A stretch of 64,000 nucleotides of DNA, taken from an uncultured Oscillospiraceae bacterium (GTDB lineage: Bacteria; Bacillota; Clostridia; Oscillospirales; Oscillospiraceae). A model generated the notes under the pieces. That model saw nothing but the letters and a program-made list of their open reading frames with translations, was not told the origin of the DNA and made no database searches. Positions within the stretch are counted from its first letter, which is position 1; the number at the start of each line of letters is the position of its first letter. The DNA is taken from contig CAJTPV010000001.1 of assembly GCA_910578505.1 (NCBI GenBank), positions 62,001-126,000 of the forward strand. The letters are read 5' to 3'. Made by a program: the position numbers and the translations under genes. Positions 16,305 to 24,119 of the stretch are shown here, one piece after another.

Positions 16305-17366
16305 ATGAAAATCATCGTATTGGCCGGGGGCCTGTCCCCGGAGCGCCAGGTATCCCTGGTGTCGGGCCAGAACATCTGCCGCGCCCTGCGGGGCCTGGGC
16401 CACCAGGCCGCGCTGGTGGATATGTTTTTAGGGCTGGAGGACTGGACCGGCCCGCTGGAGGCCATTTTCAGCGCCCCCGACGGACTGTGCCGGGAGCACC
16501 ATATTCACACGGAGGAGCCGGACCTGCAGGCCGTGCGCCGCTCCAGAGCGGACCCGTCCCCCAGCCTCTTCGGCCCCCATGTGCTGGAGGTCTGCGCCCT
16601 GGCGGACATGGTCTTCCTGGGCCTCCACGGCGAGTGCGGCGAGGACGGCCGGGTGCAGGCCGCCTTTGACCTTATGGGCATCCCCTATACCGGCGCCGGG
16701 CACCTGCCCTCCGGCATGGCGATGAACAAGGCCGTGGCCAAGCAGATCATGGAGCGGGCCGGCGTGCTGACGCCCCCCTGGCGGGAGCTGGTCTACCGGG
16801 CGGAGGATATCCCCCGCCTGACCGGGGAGCTGCCCCTGCCCTGCGCGGTGAAGACCATCAACGGCGGCTCCTCCCTGGGCATGGCCCTGCCGGACACCCG
16901 CGAGGAGCTGGCGGACGCCCTGCGGGATATGCTGCGCTTCGGCGGCCACGTGGTGGTGGAGCGGAAGATCAGGGGGCGGGATCTGACCGTGGGCGTGCTG
17001 GGGGATACATACCTGCCCGCGGTGGAGATGATCCCCCAGCCGGGGGCCTACTTCGACTACGCCGCCAAGTACCAGGCCGGCGGGAGCCAGGAGGTCTGCC
17101 CGGCCCCCATTACGGAGGAGCAGTGGCGGACCATGGGCGAGGCCACTGTGCGGCTCCACCGGGCGCTGGGGCTGGAGGTCTACTCCCGTGCGGACTTTGT
17201 CCTGGACGAGGATGGCCGGGCCTGGTGCCTGGAGATCAACACCCTGCCGGGGATGACGCCGGGCAGTCTTCTGCCCAAGGAGGCCGCCGCCGTGGGGCTG
17301 AGCTACCAGGACCTGTGCGGCAGGATCCTGGAGCTGTCCCTGGAAAAAATGACGAAAGGCAGGTAA
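16305..17366 (+). CDS. ddl: D-alanine--D-alanine ligase
   Basis: An ATP-grasp enzyme that joins two D-Ala for peptidoglycan precursors. Visible motifs are SPERQVSL (active-site E13), LHGECGEDG, GSSLGM in the ATP-grasp core, and EINTLPGMTPGSLLP at the end. The omega loop reads DYAAKY. Its last Tyr (Y256) corresponds to Y216 of E. coli DdlB, so a D-Ala-D-Ala rather than a D-Ala-D-lactate (Phe or Van-type) product is expected. The 353-residue length exceeds E. coli DdlB because of an insertion of about 40 residues in the N-terminal domain. murF follows six bases later. Confidence 0.93.
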   Translation: MKIIVLAGGLSPERQVSLVSGQNICRALRGLGHQAALVDMFLGLEDWTGPLEAIFSAPDGLCREHHIHTEEPDLQAVRRSRADPSPSLFGPHVLEVCALADMVFLGLHGECGEDGRVQAAFDLMGIPYTGAGHLPSGMAMNKAVAKQIMERAGVLTPPWRELVYRAEDIPRLTGELPLPCAVKTINGGSSLGMALPDTREELADALRDMLRFGGHVVVERKIRGRDLTVGVLGDTYLPAVEMIPQPGAYFDYAAKYQAGGSQEVCPAPITEEQWRTMGEATVRLHRALGLEVYSRADFVLDEDGRAWCLEINTLPGMTPGSLLPKEAAAVGLSYQDLCGRILELSLEKMTKGR

Positions 17367-17372
17367 CCGGCG

Positions 17373-18752
17373 ATGACACCTGTAACAGCCGCCCAAATGT
17401 GCGAGGCCGTGCGCGGGACCCTTTATGGCGACGGCGGCGTCACCATCACGGACATCTCCACGGACAGCCGGAGCATTGGCCCCGGCGCGTGGTTCGTCCC
17501 CCTGGCGGGGGAGCGGTTCGACGGCCACGACTATATCGACAGGGCCCTGGACGCCGGCGCTGCCGGGTGCTTCTGCGCCCGCCTGCCGGAAACGCTGCGG
17601 CCCGATAGGACTTATATCCTGGTTCAGGACACGAAAACGGCCCTGCGGGACCTGGCGGGCTGGTACCGGGGGCAGTTCGATCTGCCCGTGGTGCAGATCA
17701 CCGGCAGCATGGGGAAGACTACCCTCAAGGAGCTGCTGGCCGGGGTGCTGTCCCAGCGGTACGACACCCTGAAGACCCCCGGCAACCTCAACGGCGACAT
17801 CGGCGCGCCCCTGACCCTGCTGGGCCTGGAGCGGCGCCACCAGGCCCTGGTCATCGAGACCGGCATGGATGAATTCGGCCAGATCCGGTGGCTGGGGGAG
17901 GTGATCCGGCCCGACGTGGCGATTATCACCATTGTGGACGACGTCCACCTGTCCCACTTCGGCAGCAGGGAGGACATCCTGCGGGCAAAGGCGGAGATTT
18001 TCGAGAACCTGCGGCCCGGCGGTCTGGCCGTCCTCAACGGGGACGACGCCCTGCTGAGCACCCTGCGCCCGGACTGCGAGACGGTCCGCTGCGGTTTTTC
18101 CGACGGCTGCGGCGTCCGGGTGGAGGGCCTGGAGCGCCTGGGGCTGGACGCCATCCGCTGCACTGTTGTCACGGCCAGGGACCGGTATCCCCTGACCATC
18201 CCCTCCCCGGCGGCCCATATGGCGGAGCTGTCCGCCCTGGCGGTGGCGGCGGCGGAGCGGCTGGGGGTGGCCCGTGAGGAGATCATCCGGGGCATCGCCG
18301 CCTATACGCCGGCGGACAACCGGCTGCACCTGGAGCGTCTGCCCGGCGGCAGGCTGATGATCAACGACAGCTACAACGCCAACCCCCGGTCCGTCCAGGC
18401 GGATGTGCAGATCCTGGCCCGCCATACCGGGGGTAAGCGGATCGCCATGCTGGGGGACATGACCGAGCTGGGCAGCGCCGAGGCGGAGGGCCACCGGGCG
18501 GTGGGGACCTGCGTAGGGCAGCTGGGCGTCGACGTGCTGCTGGCCGTTGGCCCCCGGAGCAGGGAGTGGATGGTCCCGGCGGCAAAGGAGGCCGGGTGCC
18601 CCGATGTGCGGTGGTACGAAAACCGGGAGGCCGTCCAGGCGGACCTGCTCTCGCTGTACGGGCCGGGGGACGCCCTGCTGCTGAAAGCGTCCCACTTCTT
18701 CGGGCGCTTTGACCTGATGGCGGACTTCTTGCGGGCGTATCCCTTTCCATAA
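17373..18752 (+). CDS. murF: UDP-N-acetylmuramoyl-tripeptide--D-alanyl-D-alanine ligase
   Basis: A 459-residue Mur ligase that adds the D-Ala-D-Ala made by the preceding gene to the UDP-MurNAc-tripeptide. The three Mur domains are visible: a uridine-binding N-domain (about 1-90), the ATP domain with P-loop TGSMGKTT (110-117) and the ligand stretch around GNLNGDIG, and a C-terminal domain with INDSYNANPRS and AMLGDMTELG. Co-transcription with ddl fits consecutive steps in cell-wall precursor synthesis. Confidence 0.95.
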   Translation: MTPVTAAQMCEAVRGTLYGDGGVTITDISTDSRSIGPGAWFVPLAGERFDGHDYIDRALDAGAAGCFCARLPETLRPDRTYILVQDTKTALRDLAGWYRGQFDLPVVQITGSMGKTTLKELLAGVLSQRYDTLKTPGNLNGDIGAPLTLLGLERRHQALVIETGMDEFGQIRWLGEVIRPDVAIITIVDDVHLSHFGSREDILRAKAEIFENLRPGGLAVLNGDDALLSTLRPDCETVRCGFSDGCGVRVEGLERLGLDAIRCTVVTARDRYPLTIPSPAAHMAELSALAVAAAERLGVAREEIIRGIAAYTPADNRLHLERLPGGRLMINDSYNANPRSVQADVQILARHTGGKRIAMLGDMTELGSAEAEGHRAVGTCVGQLGVDVLLAVGPRSREWMVPAAKEAGCPDVRWYENREAVQADLLSLYGPGDALLLKASHFFGRFDLMADFLRAYPFP

Positions 18753-18839
18753 GGCGGACATCCATTATACGGGGATTTTGTGCGTCCAAAAAATCAAGAG
18801 CAGTAAATCGTAGTATACAGTAACAGATGGTAGAAAATC

Positions 18840-20738
18840 ATGATAGAAATCAGCGTGAACGGACTGAAAAAGTCCTTTGAAATCGGAAACAATATCTTGG
18901 ACGGCATCACCTTCCAGGTGGAGACCGGGGAGCGGGTGGGGCTGCTGGGCCGCAACGGCGCGGGCAAGTCCACCCTCTTCCGCATCCTCACCGGGGAGCT
19001 GGACGCCGACGAGGGGGACGTGGTCATCGCCAGGAACCGGCGGCTGGGCCTCATCTCCCAGATCCCCATATACCCGGTGGGCTTCACGGTGGAGGACGTG
19101 CTCCAGACCGCCTTCTCCCGCCACCGGAAGCTGTCGGAGGAGATGGAGCGGCTCACCGCCGCCATGGCCGCCGGCGACAGCAGCGAGGAGACCCTCAGGC
19201 GCTACGGCGAGCTGGCCGCCAAGTTTGAGGGCATCGGCGGCTACGACACGGATACGGCTGTCAGCAAGGTGGCCAACGGCCTGTCCATCTCCAAAGAGAT
19301 GCGCGCCCAGCTGTTCGACAGCCTCTCCGGCGGGGAGAAGACCCGTGTAAACCTGGGCCGCCTCATTCTGGAGGACACCGACGTGCTGCTGCTGGACGAG
19401 CCCACCAACCACCTGGACCTCCACGCGGTGGAGTGGCTGGAGGACTACGTGCGCCGGTTCAAGGGCACGGTGGTCACCATCAGCCACGACCGCTACTTCC
19501 TGGACCGGACCATCAACCGGGTCATTGAGGTCTGCGACGGCAAGGCGGAATTTTATCCCGGCAACTACAGCTTTTACGCCATCGAGAAGGAGCGGCGGTA
19601 TCTGGAGAAGCTGCGGCGGTACGAGAAGGAGCAGGCGGAGATCCAGCGCCTGACGGAGACCGCCACCAAGATGCACGAGCACGGCACGGAGCTGCTCCAC
19701 AAGCGGGCGTTTTCCATCGAGCGGCGCATCGAGCGCATCCGCCAGACGGAAAAGCCCACCAGGGCCCGGTCTATGACCAACCGCTTCGGGGAGAAGGAGT
19801 TCTTCGGCGACGAGGTGATGCAGGTCCGGGACATGGACAAGTCCTTCGGGGACCGGCAGCTGTTCCACGGCGTGGACTTGCGGGTGGAGGGCGGCGAGCG
19901 CATCGCCCTCATCGGCGACAACGGCACGGGGAAATCCACCCTGCTGAAGATCCTCATGGACGAGGAGCAGCCGGACCGGGGCTGGGTCAAGTACGGCCCC
20001 ACTGTCCGCACGGCCTACCTGCCCCAGATCATCCATTTCGACCAGCCGGGCCGGAACCTGGTGGACACCATGCTCTACGCCAAGCGGGGCATGTCCACCC
20101 AGACTGCCAGGGACCGGCTGGGGGCCTTCAACTTCCGGGGGGAGGACGTGTTCAAGCCGGTGTCCGTTTTGTCCGGCGGCGAGCAGAGCCGGCTGCGGCT
20201 GTGCATGCTTATGGACGAGGAGATCAACCTGCTGGTGCTGGACGAGCCCACCAACCACCTGGACATCGACAGCCGGGAGTGGATCGAGGAAGCGGTGGAG
20301 GCCTACGAGGGCACGTTGCTGTTCGTCAGCCACGACCGCTACTTCATCAACCGCTTCGCCACCCGCGTCTGGGAGCTGGAAAACGGCGTCATTACCGACT
20401 ATCCGGTCCCCTTTGGCCGGTATAAGGAGATCAAGGAGCGGGAAAAGGCCCTGGCCTACGCCCAGCCCCAGCCGAAGTCGGAGAAAAAGGCGGACAAGCC
20501 CAAACCCGCTCCCAAGGGCGGCAAGGCCCAGCAGGCAGCCCGCAAGCAGCTGACCATCTGCGAGCGGGAGCTGGAGAAGCTGGAGGGCGAGAGCAAGGCC
20601 CTGGAAGCGGAGCTGGAGGCCAGCGCCTGCGACTACGAGAGGTACAGCGCCCTCTACGCCCAGAAGGAGGCCCTGGACGGACAGCTGATGGAGCTGATGG
20701 AGCGCTGGGAAAAACTGGCGGAAGAGGTAGAGAGCTGA
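18840..20738 (+). CDS. ABC-F family ATPase (Uup-like)
   Basis: A 632-residue protein with two ABC cassettes and no membrane segment. The first has Walker A GRNGAGKST (37-45) and signature LSGGEKTRVNL; the second has GDNGTGKST and LSGGEQSRLRL; both carry LLDEPTNHLD or VLDEPTNHLD. A linker of about 80 residues separates them, and a Lys-rich hinge leads to a C-terminal coiled coil (about 560-632), as in Uup. ABC-F proteins act on the ribosome or translation, or on DNA-repair intermediates in the Uup subgroup. The next gene starts two bases after its stop. Confidence 0.9.
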   Translation: MIEISVNGLKKSFEIGNNILDGITFQVETGERVGLLGRNGAGKSTLFRILTGELDADEGDVVIARNRRLGLISQIPIYPVGFTVEDVLQTAFSRHRKLSEEMERLTAAMAAGDSSEETLRRYGELAAKFEGIGGYDTDTAVSKVANGLSISKEMRAQLFDSLSGGEKTRVNLGRLILEDTDVLLLDEPTNHLDLHAVEWLEDYVRRFKGTVVTISHDRYFLDRTINRVIEVCDGKAEFYPGNYSFYAIEKERRYLEKLRRYEKEQAEIQRLTETATKMHEHGTELLHKRAFSIERRIERIRQTEKPTRARSMTNRFGEKEFFGDEVMQVRDMDKSFGDRQLFHGVDLRVEGGERIALIGDNGTGKSTLLKILMDEEQPDRGWVKYGPTVRTAYLPQIIHFDQPGRNLVDTMLYAKRGMSTQTARDRLGAFNFRGEDVFKPVSVLSGGEQSRLRLCMLMDEEINLLVLDEPTNHLDIDSREWIEEAVEAYEGTLLFVSHDRYFINRFATRVWELENGVITDYPVPFGRYKEIKEREKALAYAQPQPKSEKKADKPKPAPKGGKAQQAARKQLTICERELEKLEGESKALEAELEASACDYERYSALYAQKEALDGQLMELMERWEKLAEEVES

Positions 20739-20739
20739 C

Positions 20740-21492
20740 ATGGGTACCGGAGAAAAGGCCTGCTATATCCTGGCTGTCCCCCTGTTCCTGCTGGGGGCCG
20801 CCATGCGCTTTATCTATACCGCTGTCCGCTTTACCGGCTTCCTGTGCTGGTGCGCCGCGGCGGCGCTGGTGCTGCTGGCGCTGCTGGGCCGCTGGGGGCG
20901 GCGGTGGTCCTGGGCCCGGCGGTGCCGGCGGATCCTTCTGGCCCTGGCGCTGCTGGGGACGCTGCTGTTCACAGGCCTGGAGGCCTGCGTGGTCTCCGGC
21001 GCCCGGACGGACTGGCCGGAAAGCCCGGAGGCCATGGTCATTCTGGGGGCGGGGGTCAACGGCACGGAGCCGTCCCTGAGCCTGCTGAGCCGGCTGGAGG
21101 CCGCCCTGTACTACATTGGGCAGGACCCGGCCCAGTTCCCCATCGTGGTCACCGGCTCCCAGGGGCCCAATGAGGCGGTCAGCGAGGCGGCGTGCATGGC
21201 CCGGTGGCTGGCGGAGCACAACGTGGACCCGGAGCGCATCGTGCTGGAGGAGCAGGCGGACACCACCAAGGAGAATGTGGCCTTCTCCCAGGCGCTGCTG
21301 GCGGAGCGGGGCGTGGACCGGGGGGCGGCGGTGGCCATCGTCTCCAGCGACTACCACCTCTGCCGGGCCCGCTGGCTGTGGGGGGACGGGGCGTACGCCG
21401 TGGCCGCCTACCTGCCGGGCCGGTTCTGGCCGCTGACGCTGAACTATTACGTGCGGGAGGCCTTCGCCCTGGCCGCCGCCATAGTCTTTTGA
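20740..21492 (+). CDS. YdcF/SanA-like (DUF218) membrane protein
   Basis: A 250-residue protein with three hydrophobic N-terminal segments (about 8-28, 30-50 and 62-85) followed by a DUF218 domain. That domain contains MVILGAGVNG, VVTGSQGPNEAVSEA, the motif VLEEQADTTKENV and VSSDYHLCRA. Members of this family are linked to envelope integrity and vancomycin sensitivity in enterobacteria; the enzymatic activity is unknown. It begins two bases after the ABC-F gene. Confidence 0.85.
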   Translation: MGTGEKACYILAVPLFLLGAAMRFIYTAVRFTGFLCWCAAAALVLLALLGRWGRRWSWARRCRRILLALALLGTLLFTGLEACVVSGARTDWPESPEAMVILGAGVNGTEPSLSLLSRLEAALYYIGQDPAQFPIVVTGSQGPNEAVSEAACMARWLAEHNVDPERIVLEEQADTTKENVAFSQALLAERGVDRGAAVAIVSSDYHLCRARWLWGDGAYAVAAYLPGRFWPLTLNYYVREAFALAAAIVF

Positions 21493-21513
21493 TTCGGGGA
21501 GGAGGGAAACGGG

Positions 21514-22002
21514 ATGCCCTATATTTTGTGCGTCTACTACAGCCGCACGGGAAATACCGAAAAGCTGGTGCGGGAGATCGCCCAGGAGCTGAAGTGCGAG
21601 TGCGTCCGCCTGGACGACGGCGTGGACCGGTCGGGCCTTGCCGGCTGGCTGCGCAGCGGGATGCAGGCCATGGCCCGGCAGACGCCGGAGGTGGGGGACA
21701 TCAAGACCGTGCTGCCCCTGAGCGCCTATGACCTGGTGGTCATCGGCACGCCGGTGTGGGCCGGGCGGTGCAGCGCGCCGGTGCGCAGCTTCCTGAAAAA
21801 GCACGGCCAGCATCTGCGGCGGGTGGCCTATCTCATCACCAGGGGCAGCGACGTGCGCTATGAGGAGGTCTACGAGCAGATGGACCTGTACGTCCCCTCC
21901 CCCCACATCCACGCCGTGTCCATACGGCCCAACGCGGTGGGCTCCGCCTTCTGGCGGGATGAATTTCTTGCCGCCATCCGAAACGGCGGAAAGGAGAGAT
22001 GA
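21514..22002 (+). CDS. Flavodoxin family protein
   Basis: A 162-residue flavodoxin-fold protein. The FMN phosphate loop is SRTGNTEKLV (residues 10-19), and VIGTPVWAGRCSAPVRSFL matches the second FMN-contact loop. GGAGG lies eight bases before the ATG. The release factor gene begins four bases after its stop, so it probably shares a message with prfA. Confidence 0.88.
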   Translation: MPYILCVYYSRTGNTEKLVREIAQELKCECVRLDDGVDRSGLAGWLRSGMQAMARQTPEVGDIKTVLPLSAYDLVVIGTPVWAGRCSAPVRSFLKKHGQHLRRVAYLITRGSDVRYEEVYEQMDLYVPSPHIHAVSIRPNAVGSAFWRDEFLAAIRNGGKER

Positions 22003-22006
22003 CGCA

Positions 22007-23077
22007 ATGATGGACAAGCTGCGGGAGATCGACGCCCGCTATGACGCCCTGGTCAGCCAGCTGGAGGACCCGGCCACCTACGCAAACCCGGAGCTGCTGC
22101 GCCGGCTGACCCGTGAGCAGAAGGAGATCGAGCCGGTGGCGGAGGCCTACCGGGCCTACCGGCGGGCGGAGGCTGACGCCGACGCCGCCCAGGAGCTGCT
22201 GGGGGACCCGGAGCTGCGGGAGATGGCCCAGGAGGAGGCCCGTGAGGCCAGAGAGGAGATGGAGCGGCTGCGGGAGCAGCTGCGGCTGCTCCTGCTGCCC
22301 AGGGACCCCAACGACAGCCGCAATGTGGTCATGGAAATTCGCGGCGGCGTGGGGGGCGAGGAGGCCATGCTCTTTGCCGCGGACCTCTTCCGGATGTACG
22401 TGATGTACGCGGAGAGCCGGGGCTGGAACCTGGAGGTCGTCGACCGGAACGAGACGGAGTTGGGGGGCCTGAAGAGCATCAGCTTCCTGGTGGAGGGCGA
22501 GGGGGCCTGGTCCCGGCTGAAGTTCGAGAGCGGGGCCCACCGGGTCCAGCGGGTGCCGGTGACGGAGTCCTCCGGCCGCATCCAGACCTCCGCCGCCACG
22601 GTGGCCGTGCTGCCGGAGGCGGAGGAGGTGGAGTTCCACATCGACCCGGGCGACCTGCGCATCGACACCTTCCGCTCCTCCGGCGCAGGGGGGCAGCACA
22701 TCAACAAGACCGAGTCCGCCATCCGCATCACCCACCTGCCCACCGGCGTGGTGGTGGAGTGTCAGGACGAGCGGAGCCAGTACAAGAACAAGGACCGGGC
22801 CATGAAGATCCTCCGCTCCAAGCTCTATGAGGCGGAGCAGGAGAAGCAGAACGCCGCCATCGCCGCCCAGCGGCGCAGCCAGGTGGGCAGCGGCGACCGG
22901 TCCGAGCGCATCCGCACCTACAACTTCCCCCAGGGCCGGGTCACGGACCACCGGCTGAACGGGGATGTGAAGAATTTCAGCATCGATGCCGTCATCAACG
23001 GCGGTCTGGACCCCATCATCGACGCCCTGATTACGGCGGAGCAGGCCGAAAAGCTGGCGGCGGCAGGGTCCCAATAA
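22007..23077 (+). CDS. prfA: Peptide chain release factor 1
   Basis: A 356-residue class I release factor. The catalytic GGQ is at 228-230 (GAGGQHINKTESA), and the codon-recognition tripeptide is the RF1-type PxT (here PVT in RVPVTESSGR), which reads UAA and UAG. GGAGAG lies about nine bases before ATG 22007. A second ATG follows immediately and could also serve. prfB is elsewhere in the window (34907). Confidence 0.95.
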   Translation: MMDKLREIDARYDALVSQLEDPATYANPELLRRLTREQKEIEPVAEAYRAYRRAEADADAAQELLGDPELREMAQEEAREAREEMERLREQLRLLLLPRDPNDSRNVVMEIRGGVGGEEAMLFAADLFRMYVMYAESRGWNLEVVDRNETELGGLKSISFLVEGEGAWSRLKFESGAHRVQRVPVTESSGRIQTSAATVAVLPEAEEVEFHIDPGDLRIDTFRSSGAGGQHINKTESAIRITHLPTGVVVECQDERSQYKNKDRAMKILRSKLYEAEQEKQNAAIAAQRRSQVGSGDRSERIRTYNFPQGRVTDHRLNGDVKNFSIDAVINGGLDPIIDALITAEQAEKLAAAGSQ

Positions 23078-23090
23078 AGAAGGCAAACCC

Positions 23091-24119
23091 ATGAAAACAA
23101 AACTTTTAACGAAAAACGATATCGGCATTGCCGCAGAGATCCTCCGCGCCGGCGGACTGGTGGGCATCCCCACGGAGACGGTCTACGGCCTGGGGGCCAA
23201 CGGCCTGGACCCGGAGGCGGTGGGCCGCATCTTCACCGCCAAGGGCCGCCCGCAGGACAACCCCCTCATCCTCCATATCCCGGACCCGTCCTGGCTGGAG
23301 CGCTACTGCCGCAACATCCCCCCCGCCGCCTATGCCCTGGCGGAGGCGGTGTGGCCGGGCCCCCTGACCATGGTCCTCCAGCGGCGGGAGAACGTGCCCA
23401 ACGCGGTGACCTGCAGTCTGGACACCGTGGGCGTCCGGTGTCCGGGCCACCCCCTGGCCCTGGCGGTGATCCGGGCCGCAGGCGTGCCGGTGGCCGCCCC
23501 CAGCGGGAACCTGTCCGGACGGCCCAGCCCCACCTGCGCCCGGCATATGCTGGAGGACATGGACGGGCGCATCGACGCCATCCTGGACGGCGGCGCCTGC
23601 GGCGTGGGGGTGGAGTCCACCATTGTGGACCTGACCACCTCCGTGCCCCGGCTGCTGCGCCCCGGCGGACTGCCCCTGGAGCGTCTGGAGGAGGCCCTGG
23701 GGACGGTGGCGGTGGACAGGGCGGTCACGGCCCAGCTGAGCCCCGGCGAGAAGCCCAGGGCCCCCGGCATGAAGTACCGCCACTACGCCCCCAGGGCCCC
23801 GGTGGTGGTGGTCACCGGCGACAGCCGCCGCACCGCCCGGTATATCCGCCGGAATCTGGGGCAGCATACCGGTGTGATCTGCTTTGACGAGTACGCCGGC
23901 CTGTTCCCCGGCTGCCCGGTGGAGGCCATCGGCCCCGTGTCCGACAAGGCCCGGCAGGCCCGGCGGGTGTTCGACGCCCTGCGGGCCTTTGACAGCACGG
24001 ACGTGGACGCCATCTACGCCCAGTGCCCCGGCAGCGGGGGGCTGGGGCTGGCGGTGGCCAACCGGCTGAAGAAGGCGGCGGGCTTCCAGGTGGTGGACCT
24101 GGGGGAGGGGGAACTGTGA
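23091..24119 (+). CDS. tsaC: L-threonylcarbamoyladenylate synthase (Sua5-type)
   Basis: A 342-residue enzyme that makes threonylcarbamoyl-AMP for tRNA t6A37 modification. The N-terminal YrdC domain contains GLVGIPTETVYGLGAN and SGRPSPT. A linker and a C-terminal Sua5 domain (about 230-342, VVVVTGDSRRTARYI...) make it the two-domain Sua5 form. It starts 13 bases after prfA, and its stop codon overlaps the GTG start of coaE. Confidence 0.93.
   Translation: MKTKLLTKNDIGIAAEILRAGGLVGIPTETVYGLGANGLDPEAVGRIFTAKGRPQDNPLILHIPDPSWLERYCRNIPPAAYALAEAVWPGPLTMVLQRRENVPNAVTCSLDTVGVRCPGHPLALAVIRAAGVPVAAPSGNLSGRPSPTCARHMLEDMDGRIDAILDGGACGVGVESTIVDLTTSVPRLLRPGGLPLERLEEALGTVAVDRAVTAQLSPGEKPRAPGMKYRHYAPRAPVVVVTGDSRRTARYIRRNLGQHTGVICFDEYAGLFPGCPVEAIGPVSDKARQARRVFDALRAFDSTDVDAIYAQCPGSGGLGLAVANRLKKAAGFQVVDLGEGEL

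Noticed and set aside
16305..17366. Possible vancomycin-resistance (D-Ala-D-Lac) ligase
   Set aside because: The omega loop has Tyr (DYAAKY), the D-Ala-D-Ala type, and no vanH or vanX genes are nearby.
16428..18761. 777-codon minus-strand frame opposite ddl and murF
   Set aside because: Shadow of two well-identified genes; composition is Gln/Arg/His/Pro-rich without domains.
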